Shown here: one piece after another, positions 45,500 through 56,469 of the stretch
Layout of the letters: every line of letters starts with the position of its first letter
Numbering within the stretch: position 1 is the first letter of the stretch
Assembly: GCF_040183065.1 (NCBI RefSeq)
Contig: NC_091119.1
Location: 103,737,274-103,801,273 of the forward strand
From: Periplaneta americana
Taxonomy: Eukaryota; Arthropoda; Insecta; Blattodea; Blattidae
DNA length: 64,000 nucleotides
Direction: 5' to 3'
Position numbers and translations under genes: made by a program
The notes under the pieces: generated by a model
What the model was told of the DNA's origin: nothing
The model's database searches: none
Seen by the model: only the letters and a program-made list of their open reading frames with translations

Positions 45500-46767
45500 T
45501 AATACGAGCGCTCCAAAAGTCGCTCACATTAAAATTATGGTGTCTATATTGAGTAATGCAGTTGGAAAGTGCTATCGGCTACCGCATCATGGGTATTAAC
45601 AGCAACAAACCTTGTCGTCATTGCGATGTGTATGTATACACTGACGCTTGCAATAGTTCTTTGTTTATTGCTCGGCAAACATGTCGTTTTCCAAAGAGCA
45701 ACGAGGTTTCGTTGTTGAACATTATTTTTCCAGTCGTCCTTGTACACGTGTTGTAGACGAATTTCGCAGGAATTATCCGGATGTGGTAGTGCCCAACAAT
45801 TCGACCATAACGAGAGTAATCGTCAGTTTCAGGGAATGTGGATCAGTTGCAGACAAGAAGAGAACCAGGAGACCGGCCATTTTAACTCCTGCTAAACTGG
45901 CTGAGGTGAGAAATGTGATGGAGCGTTCGCCTTCAAAACGTTCGCGGACACTCTGAGCTCCACTCTTAGAGTTCATGTGGAAGTGCTCAGAGAGCGATGA
46001 AGCGGTTACATTTTCGTGCTTATCATGTACGCAGTGTTCAAGAATTCAAGGAGCCTAATAAACAAAATCGCGTAGTGTACTGTAGCTTACATGGTTGCGG
46101 TCATTAGTTGACAACCATGGAATTGCAGAGCTTGACCGTGTGTTCTTCACAGGTGAGGCGTGGTTTCACCTTAGTGGTTACATGAACAGTCAAAACTCTC
46201 GAATTTGGTCCACCGAAAATCCACATGTGTTCCATGAAACCCCCTTACACTCTAAAGAAATTGGAGTGTAGTGTGCCGTTTCACGTCGTCGTATAGTGGG
46301 CTCCACTTTCTTTGAAACTACAGTGCCCAGTGTTGTGTACATAGATATCATTATACAGTTTATTGCGCTTCTTGACAGTGATGAATGTGATTGTTGGTTC
46401 CAGCAGGACAGTGCCATATGTCACACATCTAATGAAACCATGCAGTTTTTGCGCGAGCTTTTGGGTGAGCGTATCATTTTTCGAGGATTGTAGCGTCCAT
46501 GACCTCCTATTTGACGTCCCCAGATTTCTTTATGTGGGGTTATCTTAAAGGAAGGGTATACAAAAACAGACCGCACACTCTGGAGGAACTAAAGAGTACC
46601 ATAACAACGGAGATTAACAACATCAGTGTACGCGTGCTCAAAAAAGTGGCCGCAAACATGGTAAAAAGAGTTCGTACATGCCACTGTAAGTATAACACGG
46701 TACATGTCATGAACTGGGTGCGCGGTAGCAAACTCTGTCTCTGGCGTCAGCCGTTGTACAGACCGCT
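45500..46767 (+). pseudogene. Mariner/IS630-type transposase pseudogene
   Basis: The frame starts MSFSKEQRGFVVEHYFSSRP at 45681, a helix-turn-helix of the kind named DUF4817. It runs to a stop at 45955. Further frames give WFQQDSAICHTSNETMQFL, whose Q-Q-D is the second catalytic aspartate block. Then P-D-F-F-M-W-G-Y-L-K-G-R-V-Y-K, the position of the third acidic block, is preceded by a frameshift near 46490. GAGCGCTCCAAAAGTCGCTC near 45508 looks like a left terminal repeat and has a related copy at about 54050. The right end is obscured by a MITE. Confidence 0.75.
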
Positions 46768-47011
46768 TATTTAGTCCTGACAGCTCAGCGACGCGAAAGA
46801 GGGGAAAAGTTCCGGAGTAGAGATAAGGGCGAGCGGCCGGTAAAGGAATGCAGTACAGCTTAATTGTACTGGAAACATGCCGCTCCACCGCACGCATGAC
46901 ATCCCGATCGCTTCGAAGGCAAGCAAATGAATAACCCATACACCCCTTGGCGTAACTAAATGGATTCGCCTGATCTAGGCGCACATCTCCGGCGACTGTC
47001 AGGACTAAATA
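46768..47011. mobile_element. MITE with 16-bp perfect inverted ends
   Basis: TATTTAGTCCTGACAG (46768-46783) is exactly mirrored by CTGTCAGGACTAAATA (46996-47011). Size is 244 bp, the interior is GC-richer than its surroundings, and it is non-coding. The outer TA on each side can be read as a TA target duplication (true ends TTTAGTCC). It sits right at the 3' end of the mariner pseudogene. Confidence 0.8.
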
Positions 47012-47370
47012 ATCGTACTGTACACTCCAAGTGGCGGGGATTACCAGTCTTACAGTAGTTTGAGGGTTTGAGTGAAAATTGTTTGTTTTTTGTGTTTGTA
47101 AATAGTGATTGTACATATTTTTGTGTTAGGTTTAATAGAGCTACTTCATTCTGTACATACAAGTAAGTTTCATCATAAGGTCATTTGTTTTAATAATAAT
47201 TTCTGGAAAATGTTAATATAAATAATGTTTATGCTATCTTTCTCAGTCAAAATATGTCCTACGACCGTATATTGCATAACTGAAATATAAATTTAATTGG
47301 TCTAGTTCTAAGGACTAACATTATGACGTACTATTGAAAGTAGCTATTGCGAAAACAAAACAAGAAAAAA
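47012..47370. other. No gene recognised
   Basis: AT-rich spacer between the MITE and the P-type gene. Confidence 0.5.
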
Positions 47371-48258
47371 TGCCTTTTGTATGCGCTATTGCTACCTGCT
47401 CAAACAGCCTACAACAAGGATTTCTGCCCGCGCGAGTATCACTTTCCACAGATTCCCTAAATAAGATGTGCGTAGGAAAAGATGGGCATATTTGTGTAAA
47501 AGGGAAGATTCTTTCAATGAAGAAAACGCAACAGTCTGATCTTATCATTTTGGTGAAAATTATTATGAAAGGGATCTTAAAACGGAGCTTCCAACTTTGA
47601 AACATAAATGGATATTACGTGAATGAGCTAGGCCTATACCGAATTCTAATCCCGAATCAAATAATGATCCTTCAGAACGCCGGACCCAACGCATGGAGAG
47701 GAGAAATAACAAAAAGATCCTAGAAAATGTGTTGGATTCCAGCGTCTCGAACACGGGAGAAAATTATTGTCCTGCAATTAATAATGGAAATGAACAAGTG
47801 TTCACTAATCCTAGTATCTCTGACACGAAAAAATTGATATTTTGAAAAAAAAAATTGTTGAAATCCGAAAATGAGATGCTTTCGGACCAAATTACAGAGC
47901 TAGAAGAAACTTTGAAGGAATTAAAACATTAAAATATGCACTTAGAAGCCCGTATTAAGACTTTTGAAAATGAAAGTATTAAATTATCCTCCATTTTCAG
48001 TCCTCAAAAAAATCCGTGTTAATAACTAGAAGAGCAGTAACTTGAAGGGGGAAAAAGTCGAAGATGTTGCTGTAGCAGTCACGTTACGAGCTCTGTCTAA
48101 AACGCCTATGATTTTAAAAGACAACTTAAATATCCATTACCTTCTCCTCGAACATTACAAAGGCATCTCTTCACCATAAAATGCATGTAGGTTTGATCTC
48201 TTTTAGTTTTGAGATCTTAAAATATAATATAAATAATACGATTGACATGGAAAAAGAC
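47371..48258 (+). pseudogene. P-element-type transposase, 5' half (THAP domain, coiled coil)
   Basis: ATG at 47371 starts MPFVCAIATCSNSL, the Cys pair of a THAP zinc finger. After a frameshift, YHFGENYYERDLKTELPTLK gives the His-Phe and the Glu-Arg-Asp-Leu-Lys block that follows it. At about 47830-48000 is a Glu/Lys/Leu-rich, coiled-coil-like stretch. Near 48085 TLRALSKTPM and then YPLPSP/RTLQ-type sequence match the start of the P catalytic region (L-R-A-L-S ... Y-P-L-P-S). Several frame changes. The downstream half resumes at 51533 after a 3.15-kb insertion. Confidence 0.75.

Positions 48259-48316
<58 letters not shown>
48259..48316. repeat. (AAT)n microsatellite
   Basis: About 19 uninterrupted units. 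Confidence 0.9.
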
Positions 48317-48318
<2 letters not shown>

Positions 48319-48406
48319 GCAAGTGCAGCATAGCATTTCTTACGACAATACATTTGACTGTTTAGCAGGCTTGTGTACCCACGGGGCGTGAAACGCTCGC
48401 GTCAAT

Positions 48407-49015
48407 TTAAAAATATCGTGATTGCTCCACGCCAGTTCCTTCTTGCTGGAAAGCGTGGTCCGTTCACACGGAAGGACAAAGTAGTCAGTCGAGACGTAGC
48501 CATGGTTAGTTGCTGAAGAATGTATGGCAGGGATCGGAGAAAATGTCATCGTGATCATTAGCAATAGTGCTGTCGAAGGGGCAGCGCAGTAAACTGTCTT
48601 TGCTTCACTCTCTCCCTTCCAATCAACTCCCCTACAACTCCAGTACACAGACATTTATCAGTGGATACCTGATTGTATTAGATTGTTTCTTTCTCAAAAC
48701 CTTCAACGTCTGTTCGGAAACGTGTGTTTAAGGAAGAATGGGAGGAACAGTAGGTGTGCATATGGTGACAATGTAGACGCCTCTTCTGTTCTAAAATTAT
48801 AATAGACACTTAAAAATCAAACATCTAGCGACATTACGACACGTCATAAGATTATCACGAAATCATAGGTAAGCATGAACATATCCAATGTAATTGTAAA
48901 TGGAAATGTATGCAGTAGAAAATAAGTATAAAAATAATTTTCTTTTCGTAGGGCTAGACGGAGTCAAGCAATTAAAATATAGAAGAACGAAATTCAAATA
49001 ACAGTTCCAGTATTA
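48407..49015. other. Left interior of the Harbinger-type element
   Basis: No coding domain recognised. Contains CGTGGTCCGTTCACACGGAA near 48454, echoing CGCGTTCACATGGAT near the right end (about 51471), i.e. subterminal repeats. Confidence 0.4.
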
Positions 49016-49019
49016 AATT

Positions 49020-49793
49020 ATGATGGAACAAACTGAGTCAAAGGGAACTCCATGCAAGTTATATTATTGCTTTGGAAATCGCAAAATAAGGAAGGGGGGC
49101 TATCAATTAATTTCAAGAAAATAAAATACATGGTTGTGGGTAGTCGCAGCAAGGTAAATTTAGATACTGGGGATACACAAATAGAAAATTCTGAATCATT
49201 CAAATATTTGGGTGTTACCCTCAACAGTCAGGCCAAAAGTGATGAAGATAATAATAAGATTGGCCAAGGAAAGCGGGCCATAAGACAATTAAATACACTC
49301 CTGTGGAATGACAAGGTAACAAGGAAAACTAAGACAAGTATATATAAAACTATAATAGAAAGTATATGTACCTATGGATCTGAAACTTGGGAAATGAGAG
49401 ACAGGATGAAGAAGAAATTGTTGGCTCTAAAAATGGATTACTGGCGCCGTAGTTGTCAAGTTTCGAGGATGGACCACATTAGGAATCAGGATGTCCGAAA
49501 TATAATGCAGGTATCAGGAGATATCTTACAATCAGTGGAAACTAAACGCCTGATATGGTATGGGCATCTCCAGAGAATGTCAGCCGACCGCTGGCCTAAT
49601 AAGGTCTTCAACTGGACTCCCCCGGAAAAAAAGAGAAGAGGAAGGCCAATGAAGAAATGGAGCGAGGAGGTTCAGGAGGATATGGTCTGCAGGGATCTAC
49701 AAATGGGCGATTGTCAAAACCGGAGTACCTGGAAGTTGAGAAGCGGGAGACGGCGACAGCCGTAAAATTACTCGCAATACATACATACAAATC
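49020..49793 (+). pseudogene. LINE reverse transcriptase C-terminal half with (CATA)n tail
   Basis: Open frame 49052-49765. Blocks: Leu-Ser-Ile-Asn-Phe-Lys-Lys, FKYLGVTLNSQAK, TRKTKTSIYKTI, CTYGSETWEMRDRMKKKL, YWRRSCQVSRMDHIRN, LIWYGHLQRMSADRWPNKVF, then the stop and a TACATACATACAA tail near 49778. This is the standard C-terminal part of insect RTE/R4-like LINE ORF2. The catalytic palm is missing through 5' truncation. No stops within, so it is relatively young. Confidence 0.8.
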
Positions 49794-49892
49794 GTAAAAT
49801 CATTGAAGTGCTAAAATAAAAGACAATTCATTAAAACATGTCAGAATAAAGTTGCTAACATTATTTGTCCCGAATAATCTGATGTTTTTAAC

Positions 49893-50545
49893 AGTATGAA
49901 ATTATCCACACAGACATTACAAAGGAGGATAAGGGATATTGAAACACTAGCTGAACGAGAAATAAAATCAAAGATGCATGAACAGTGGTCTAATCTCTCG
50001 TTTCAGGTGAAAACACAGATATTGATGCAGTATAAATGGTAATGTTCATCCGCGGAGTTACGAATTATCTCTCTGTATACGAATATTTGCTCGATGTCAT
50101 TACACTCGAAGGAAATACAATAAGAGAAAAGTTATGCCAAGCATGAAGAAAATATATAGAAGAAACGAATCTGAACAGAAAGTAATTAGTATCTATAGTA
50201 ACATACGGGACTCGAAATACGACTTTAAAAAAGTCTACTAGGTGGACTAACGTGATATTAAGAGAGCTGGAAATAAGTGAGGACATTAAACGTTGTCATT
50301 GTATAACACACCAGACTGGCTTAGAATTATTTAAAATGCTCTCCATAGAAAATATCTATAGTATTATCATAGGTCGCCTGCCGCGACCCTACATAGCCGC
50401 TATGTTTGTCTCTACATTCGATATATTTCCGAACAATTTTTTTCTGAACTAAAACTTGTAAAATCTAAACAAAGATCGTGACTAGCAGACGAAAATTTAC
50501 GAGTTGTATTAAGAGTGGCAATTTGTGAAGTATTTTCCTAGGTTG
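49893..50545 (+). pseudogene. hAT transposase remnant (GTF2IRD2/ZBED-like), internally deleted
   Basis: LSTQTLQRRIRDIETLAERE, then MFIRGVTNYLSVYEYLLDV and TLEGNTIREKLCQA, then near 50450 KLVKSKQRS-stop-LADENLRVVLR. These match in order the pre-catalytic block, the F-I-R-G-V...E-E/Y-L-L block, and the C-terminal K-S-K-x-R-x-R-L-x-x-E-N-L block of this hAT lineage. The region between, including most of the catalytic core, is deleted. Confidence 0.7.
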
Positions 50546-50789
50546 TTGTAGCACAGCAAACATAAAGGTGAAATACAATACAATCTGTTCATCTATAAAA
50601 CAATATTGTGTAGTCTACGTCAAATGATTGGGTTGAGAGTCCGCCACTGGGATCCGAACGGAGTGCTCTATACTCCTCGACTAATATTACATCTTACGTA
50701 CTGCGGCTTGCGTCCAGTGATGTCATCGCGAGTACAAAATTGCCGACGGCTGGGTTATATGTTCAGTTTCAGCGAATGAAATCGTTTCT
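50546..50789. other. Harbinger interior, no gene recognised
   Basis: Includes GTTGAGAGTCCGCCACTGGG near 50633. Probably 5' region of the transposase gene. Confidence 0.4.
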
Positions 50790-51005
50790 TGCAAAGAAGA
50801 AAACACAAGAGAAGGAGATGGTGGGTTAGGCAGTGGACACTACAACGCAAAGCTTTGGGAGCTTGAAGATTTATTGAAGGAGAACTTAAAAATCATCCTG
50901 AGGATTTCAAAAATTCGTTAAGAATGACAGAGGTACAATTTGAAGATTTGTTTGAGCGAGTTCGACTTCTTATAACAAAATATGACACAAAAACTGTATG
51001 AAACA
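50790..51005 (+). pseudogene. PIF/Harbinger transposase, N-terminal fragment
   Basis: RRRWWVRQWTLQRKALGA, then GELKNHPEDFKNSLRMTEVQ and FEDLFERVRLLITKYDT. This matches the typical N-terminus of animal Harbinger transposases (R-R-W-W-V-R-x-W ... F-x-x-Y/S-x-R-M-S/T ... F-x-x-L-L). One stop falls after LGA. The DDE domain is absent, so the element is internally deleted. Confidence 0.75.
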
Positions 51006-51117
51006 AACAATAACTGCCAAAACAGAACTAGAATGTCACTTGAAATAGTTTATTTTCATTAACCAGGCAGCTTTAGGTTTGTAGATCTCATGGGTAGACT
51101 TTTCTGATCTCTCACTC

Positions 51118-51375
51118 TCAGAAATTTTCCTCATTTCCTGGCAAAAAACTTTTCAAGTTTTTAAATTTCATTATAAATTCCTTCGGTCCAAATGTTGGTA
51201 TATTTAGGGTAGCAGACATTCGTTTATCCGCTGCTGCTTGTTTATCACGATCCCGATACTCGCCCAATGTTGGATTGTACAGAACATGTTTTATTTGATA
51301 CCTATACTTCCAAAAATTGTATTGTATCACTCTTACTAAATCTAAAAACAAAGCTAACAAGACATCTTGCTTCAC
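51118..51375 (-). pseudogene. MADF/Myb-like DNA-binding domain gene of the Harbinger element
   Basis: The minus-strand frame contains VLYNPTLGEYRDRDKQAAAD, then a hydrophobic N-I-P-T-F and FIMKFKNLKSFLPGNEENF. This fits a MADF domain (L-Y/W-x-P-x-x-x-x-Y-x-D-R-D ... A-W ... K-x-K-N-L-R-x-x-Y/F-x-x-E), though the usual Trp after A is missing. Harbinger elements often carry such an accessory protein divergent from the transposase. Short and possibly truncated. Confidence 0.65.
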
Positions 51376-51532
51376 TAAAGCCAGGCGGCTTACGACTGAA
51401 AATCAAACATGTTTGATCCCGTCACGACCGAATCGTGAGCTTTTGACGTCACCGGCAAGCTTACTACACCGCGTTCACATGGATAGTGGCTTACGAAAGC
51501 GTACTTGACAGAAGCGTTTCACGCCCCGTGGG

Positions 51533-52310
51533 AAATGATGATACGCATTCTTATAGATAATATTTTACGATCCGACAGCGCAGTAACCCCTGCCATTCTT
51601 CATACTGCTGTATATGAATTGAAGAATATAGGCCTAAGGATGAGAGGATTCGTAAATGACATGAGGCCGTGTAATATGTGGATTCTGTTAAAGTGTCCAA
51701 AATAAAACCCAATTTCAGAATACTAACGTTCCTGAAATAAGTATATGGGCTTTTTGTGATGTGCCACATGCGCTGAAATTCTTAAGAAACGATCTTCTTG
51801 ATAGTGGTTTTGAAATTTGTGAATGAGAATACATTTTTAAAACTTCTGAATTACAAAAAAAGAGATCTGAAATACACATACAAGATACAAAATGATCATT
51901 TAACTCTGTGTGGAATGGAGAAGCAAAATGTAAGAAAGGTCGCAGAAGTTCTTTCTAATACAATATCCAAAACCATTTTGCACCTTATTCCCGAAGAAAA
52001 GCATGTATCAGAATTCATAAAATGTGTTAATGATGGATTCGATGTGTTGAACTCTAGCCAGCCACTAAATATAATTTAAAGATCATCTACGGCATAGAAA
52101 CTGAAAAACAGGATCAAGTTTAAGATTAATTATTTCAATTGTTCAACTTAATGCGTGTAGTGGTAAGAAAGTTATTTTGCCATTTCAGAAAGGATTTTTG
52201 ATTTTTATAAAGAGTGTTCGAGGTCTGTTTGAGGAACTGAAGAGAGACAACTACAAGTATCTTATGACATCTAGATTAAATCATTTCCGTCAGTAGCTAG
52301 CTGTTTCCAG
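51533..52310 (+). pseudogene. P-element-type transposase, 3' half
   Basis: TAVYELKNIGLRMRGFVNDM carries the catalytic-core block V-S/N-D-M. FCDVPHALKFLRNDLLDSGF matches the D-x-P-H-x-L-K-L-x-R-N block. LKYTYKIQNDHLTLCGMEKQ and VRKVAEVLSNT follow, then VNDGFDVLNSSQP and PFQKGFLIFIKSVRGLFEEL, the known order of P transposase. Frameshifts near 51820 and 52080 and stops after 52300. Continues the gene cut at 48258. Confidence 0.8.
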
Positions 52311-52339
52311 CAAGATAGACCTATTCTTATATAACAGCT

Positions 52340-52985
52340 TCATGTCAGAGTTTTTAATTTATAGATCCTAAAGCACAGTTTAGGAATCACAACACAACTT
52401 TTCTGCTCCATTTTATAGTTTTTCTCAGAATTGAATAGTAGAACAGATATTGACTTACTCTGTGTACATATTTGTTCTATTGAATGATGCAAGAGAGCTT
52501 TCACACAGCCTCCTCTAGCATTTTCCTTTCTTCCTAGTGTCACCAAGTACAAAGTGCTGGCCATCCTAACTCCTCTCTTCTTTCGTATTTCGAAATCTAA
52601 AGAAGACGCCATCCTCCCTATATAATACGCTCTCTTCTACTGTTAAATTATTTTCATCTTCAACGAAAGACTTCGGAAGCTCTCTGTTGCTTCTTATTGT
52701 ACCGTAAACCCTTGTCTTTCTTTCAAGAAAATGCCGTAGATAGAAGTTCGGTTCCAGAAAGTGTATATCGTGTCTATTTCTAATCTCTTTCCTTCAGTAG
52801 CATATGAGTATATTTCCATGTTACATATACGTTGTTATGACCTCACTTACCATTCTCACGAGAATGCCGTGTTTTACTAATTTTCCAGAATTGCATGTCC
52901 ATACTCTTAGACGGCTTCTCTAAAGAATAATTTCCTCATTCAGGGACAGTTTCAACTGAAATTTTATTGACGGTTTGTGAATGTG
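52340..52985 (-). pseudogene. piggyBac-type transposase remnant
   Basis: Minus-strand: LSLNEEII (catalytic block L-S-x-D-E, here Asn for Asp), LRVWTCNSGKLVKHGILVRM (G-K-x-x-K-Y/H-G-I), then NFYLRHFLERKTRVYGTIRS and NRELPKSF (G-T-I/V-R-x-N-R block), then KKRGVRMASTLY (D-K-R-x-V-x-M-L-S-T). Order and spacing fit piggyBac. Stops, frameshifts and the lost Asp mean it is dead. It lies tail to tail with the P gene. Confidence 0.75.
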
Positions 52986-54029
52986 TCCTTACGCTATAAA
53001 TTTTTAGGGGAAGGAGGGGAGAAGGATCCAAAGGTAATAAGAAACTTCCTATTCAATAATATGTTACGACAATTAAAAGCCTGTGACTTAATCTACAAAA
53101 GTTGACATATGACAAAACAAACCCTTACGTAAAACCAGAAATCTCCGTGGCCCCCGACACCTACAGCTGGCCACCTAACTATGGAGATTTCCGTAGCCAG
53201 ACGCCAATGTTTTAAGTAATAGTGCTCATTGTATTTTGCTGCGTGTATGCATATATTATAGTGTTACTGTTTTCCTCCGTTTTTAATGCATGTCTGTGGC
53301 GCGTAAGCTTTCACACTTTGTACAACGGATGACGTAGAGAAGGGCGGGGCTTGCCTCGTAGTCTGCGCGTCGAGTACCGTGTTATAGCCTACCTACCGTG
53401 GTATAGGTCTCGCAAGTAGAGAATACCGAAGGAAGGAATGCGAATGAAACAATGCGATAAGGAAGAGCGGCGGACAGGAAAGGTCATGAGATAGATTAAA
53501 TGATATTCAAGAGTACAGTCGGAAGAGAAATGACATCTATAGAATGAGTCTTGCGTTATGATAGTTACATCACGACTTTAGTTCGTTCCGTTGCATGTGA
53601 ATACGTGACTTGTATCGCACGGTATTATTATTTCATTCATAAACATATGTTACGCGTTTAATTAGCTTCAAATTTTTCTCTTGCTACGTTCTTCATTTCC
53701 ACAACTGTGTCCTCATATGTTCATCTTGTTGGAAGAGACAGTACTTCAATCGGCCAGCATTTCTCGCCCCCTCGGCGTGCCTACATATACACGTCAAAAC
53801 AGACAGCAACGCCACCATTGCTTTTCGGTAATCGTTCCTTGCGCGAGCTATACATGCGTTACTGAACGGGGCTGCAATTTTCAGCATATGTTGTGAAAAA
53901 TGATGTAACTTAAGTTAAACCTGATGTAAGTAAATGTAACAAATTCATCTTTATAAATACATGTGAACGTATTAGGACATAAATACAGACGGTATACCAA
54001 AAAATTGTTATAATAAGGTCTACCCATTT
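52986..54029. other. No gene recognised
   Basis: Mixed composition. GC-richer at 53330-53420 (GATGACGTAGAGAAGGGCGG) and 53690-53880. The frames there have no known domain. Confidence 0.45.
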
Positions 54030-54080
54030 ATTCATCCATAGAAACCTATTAAGATGTGCGCTACTTTTGGATCGCTCTGT
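54030..54080. mobile_element. Terminal fragment of a mariner-like element
   Basis: GATGTGCGCTACTTTTGGAT followed by CGCTCTGTA resembles the complement of the left end proposed for the mariner element at 45500 (AATGTGAGCGACTTTTGGAG then CGCTCGTA). No transposase is attached. Confidence 0.4.
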
Positions 54081-54981
54081 ACATTGTACAAGCTATGTGA
54101 TAGGTAGACGTTTCTATGGCAACTGGTCATTTGATGGAATAGCCCCATATGTTCAATGCTTTTTTCTTAAAGTGAAATCTTCTATAGGGGATTCTAAATA
54201 GACAGAGTAATTAAATAACATTATTTCATGATATGAATACTAAGCTTTAGGTTGTTCCATGTTAATTTATCTACGTAGGCCTATTTCCATGATTTCAATT
54301 TGGATTAAGTTCAACAATCCTTTGATGATTTTTCACAATAACATGAAGCTTCAAAATTCAGGTTTCTCAAAACTTTAAATTTTGAGTTGTTTTCTTTTCT
54401 AAATGGGCTGTCGATATTGTATTCCTCCTCTGACTGTCTGCACACTTGGTTAAGAAACAACGATTTAAAAATATGATACGATTATATTTACTGTCATATT
54501 AAAAAGCTAGAGAATTTCATGTTAAAATGTTTAATGTTCTTGCTTTCTCTCAAGAACCTAATGTATTTTAAACTTCAAACATTTAAGAATAGATTCTACG
54601 AATTGTGACTAATTCAACAAGTGAATCGGGCGACTAGTGAGAACTGGTTACATGACATCTCTGGATAAATGCCATATTCGCTACTAATAAGAATTCAAGT
54701 CTCCTGAACTTGTGCACAGAGTCCGTAGATATCCAGAGTACCACAATCCTTTGCGCCGGAAAACCGACAAATCAGTCATTGCAATTCCAGCGCAGCGCTC
54801 GCTATTTGTCGTATATGCTACAGTTGTATAGGAATGAAATAATATAGTCTAAGTCAGAATCAAATAACCTACTCTTAATTTTAAGGGCCACGGACACTGC
54901 CTAAATTGAGCTTTACTTTAAATATTCCTATCCCAAGAGTGTTGAAATGGAATAACAATGGCGGCCGATTAGCTGATTGCG
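54081..54981. other. No gene recognised
   Basis: AT-rich, no domain. May contain the 3' untranslated part of the candidate exon that follows, on the minus strand. Confidence 0.45.
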
Positions 54982-55284
54982 CTACTCTGGGTATCCACGA
55001 GCTGCTTGTGCATAGCTGAAAGCAATTGTATACTTCGGGATGTAAACAGTTACTGTACCTTCCCGGCTATCGAATTGGAAATAATGAAGTCCAGCCTCCA
55101 AATTCTTCAGATTCTGCGGGTCCCCCTGCCTGACTCTCTTCTCCCACTCCGCATTCCAGTTGTTAAATGCCCGCTGTTGGTCGCTGCTCGAAGCCTCCAC
55201 CATCATCGGCGTTTCCATCTTGTCATTTTCTTCTTGTCGATCTAAAAGGAAGTGTAATTCTTGGTTAAAATCTTCGTAATACAC
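54982..55284 (-). CDS. Unknown candidate terminal exon
   Basis: I do not recognise this sequence. A minus-strand frame with even, non-repetitive amino-acid use runs to a stop at 54982. It includes MMVEASSSDQQRAFNNWNAE, EKRVRQGDPQNLKNLEAGLH, and GTVTVYIPKYTIAFSYAQAA. CTTCCTTTTAG at 55252-55242, followed by ATCGACAAG, is a good splice acceptor inside the frame. That would make the exon 55241-54982 and leave about 86 codons. There is no match to any transposon block I know, unlike its neighbours. Could equally be an old mobile-element relic. Confidence 0.35.
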   Translation of the reverse strand: MYYEDFNQELHFLLDRQEENDKMETPMMVEASSSDQQRAFNNWNAEWEKRVRQGDPQNLKNLEAGLHYFQFDSREGTVTVYIPKYTIAFSYAQAARGYPE

Positions 55285-55489
55285 TGATTGGTAACTACGA
55301 AGAGGATAAATGGGTAGCTACTGTCCAGCCGAATGCTTATGTCGCATCCCGGTTTGCCCCAAACGTTTCTCCTGTCCTCTCTGTAAGAACTAGTGGATAC
55401 TCTTCTCTGCAAATATTTGCTGTACAGAATTGGAAATTTACGTAGTATTATACAACTGTTTAAAATAATTTAAAAGAAAGGGCACGGTT

Positions 55490-56467
55490 AAGTAAGTAGG
55501 CCTAACTGCTATGTGATTTCCCCTGTTTGGACGACCCTGCGAAATAACCACTCGGACGGACAGTAGTATGGTAACTTGTACGTCTCCAAACTATTAAAAA
55601 TAAGTGAATCATAAAAGTGAAGTCTGAAAAGGAATCAAAAGATGAATCGCATAGTAACGGTTACTTCTAGTATAGGTACAGTATAACCTAAAAGAAAAAT
55701 ACATTCAGGGAACTGAAATGATGGAAGTTTAGACTTTCATTTAAAATGAAATTAATTTATCCATATTCTTTTATTCACAGATGGCTCCTAAATGTTGTGT
55801 GATTGTGTACCAGCAATTACCAGAGTGCTATAAGTGAGAGTGTTATGTTACAGTTCTCAAATTTCCAAATGAAAAGGATAAGTTATGTGGCTAGAAGCTA
55901 CTCGTATATCTCGAAGTGTCTTCACGTCAACAAAGCATTCAATTGTGTATATTAAACACTTTGAAATATAAGAATTAGACACGGATTATCATTTAGTTGT
56001 ATCCCCTATTAGAATACCATAACCATGGAATAAAAGAAAGAATAAAAATTTCAAGCAAGAAAATAATAGGCTTAGGTCTATATTTAAAATAGATTTATTG
56101 AGAGATAGTAGTATTCAATGGCTTTATGAATGTAGAATAAAGGAACACCTTCAACAAATCAAAATTTCAGGAAACATAGAAGAAGAATGAAATAACTTTA
56201 CATATATTTAAAAAAGGCTGCATTTGAATTTAGTGCCCTAAAAATTATAGGCAAAAGAGAAAAAAAGGCATACCAAAATCGAATGAAGATATCAAAAATG
56301 GTAAAGGGGAAGCATATCTCCGATTTTTACAATAAAAAAACTTGAAGATGAAATAGTACAGTAGAAAGTGGGCAATTGCATTGATTAATGCACAAAATTG
56401 CTTTATCCTCGCCAGATATGCAATAGCTTCCTCTACATAATCTGCGGTCTTTAACCGTAACAAAAAA
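55490..56467 (+). mobile_element. THAP-domain (P-like) transposon remnant, copy 2
   Basis: Inverse copy of 13389-14340. On the plus strand from 55783 it starts MAPKCCVIVYQQLPE, then VTVLKFPNEKDKL after a frameshift, the same THAP finger as in copy 1 but with one Cys changed. Its right end is butted against a LINE (CATT)n tail at 56470. Copy 1 is butted against a LINE (ATT)n tail at the homologous end, so that end may be a shared insertion hotspot or a true element terminus. Confidence 0.65.
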
Positions 56468-56469
56468 TA

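Larger units (their letters stand above)
48378..51532. mobile_element. PIF/Harbinger-type element inserted in the P gene
   Basis: CCCACGGGGCGTGAAACGCT at 48378-48397 is repeated in inverse at 51513-51532; inverted similarity continues about ten more bases (C-x-GTCAA). Inside near the right end are a Harbinger transposase N-terminus (+) and a MADF-like gene (-), the two-gene arrangement known for this superfamily. A clear 3-bp target duplication was not found (TA/GTA left, AAA right). A LINE fragment and a hAT fragment lie in its interior. Confidence 0.65.

Noticed and set aside
1862-48316. CRISPR-like arrays
   Set aside because: The repeats present are microsatellites, a hexamer minisatellite and a coding tandem array. 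None has constant repeats with unique spacers, and the genome is eukaryotic.
53132-53215. Small hairpin with GAAATCTCC / GGAGATTTC arms
   Set aside because: Only about 9-12 bases pair and the spacing is loose; expected by chance in this length.
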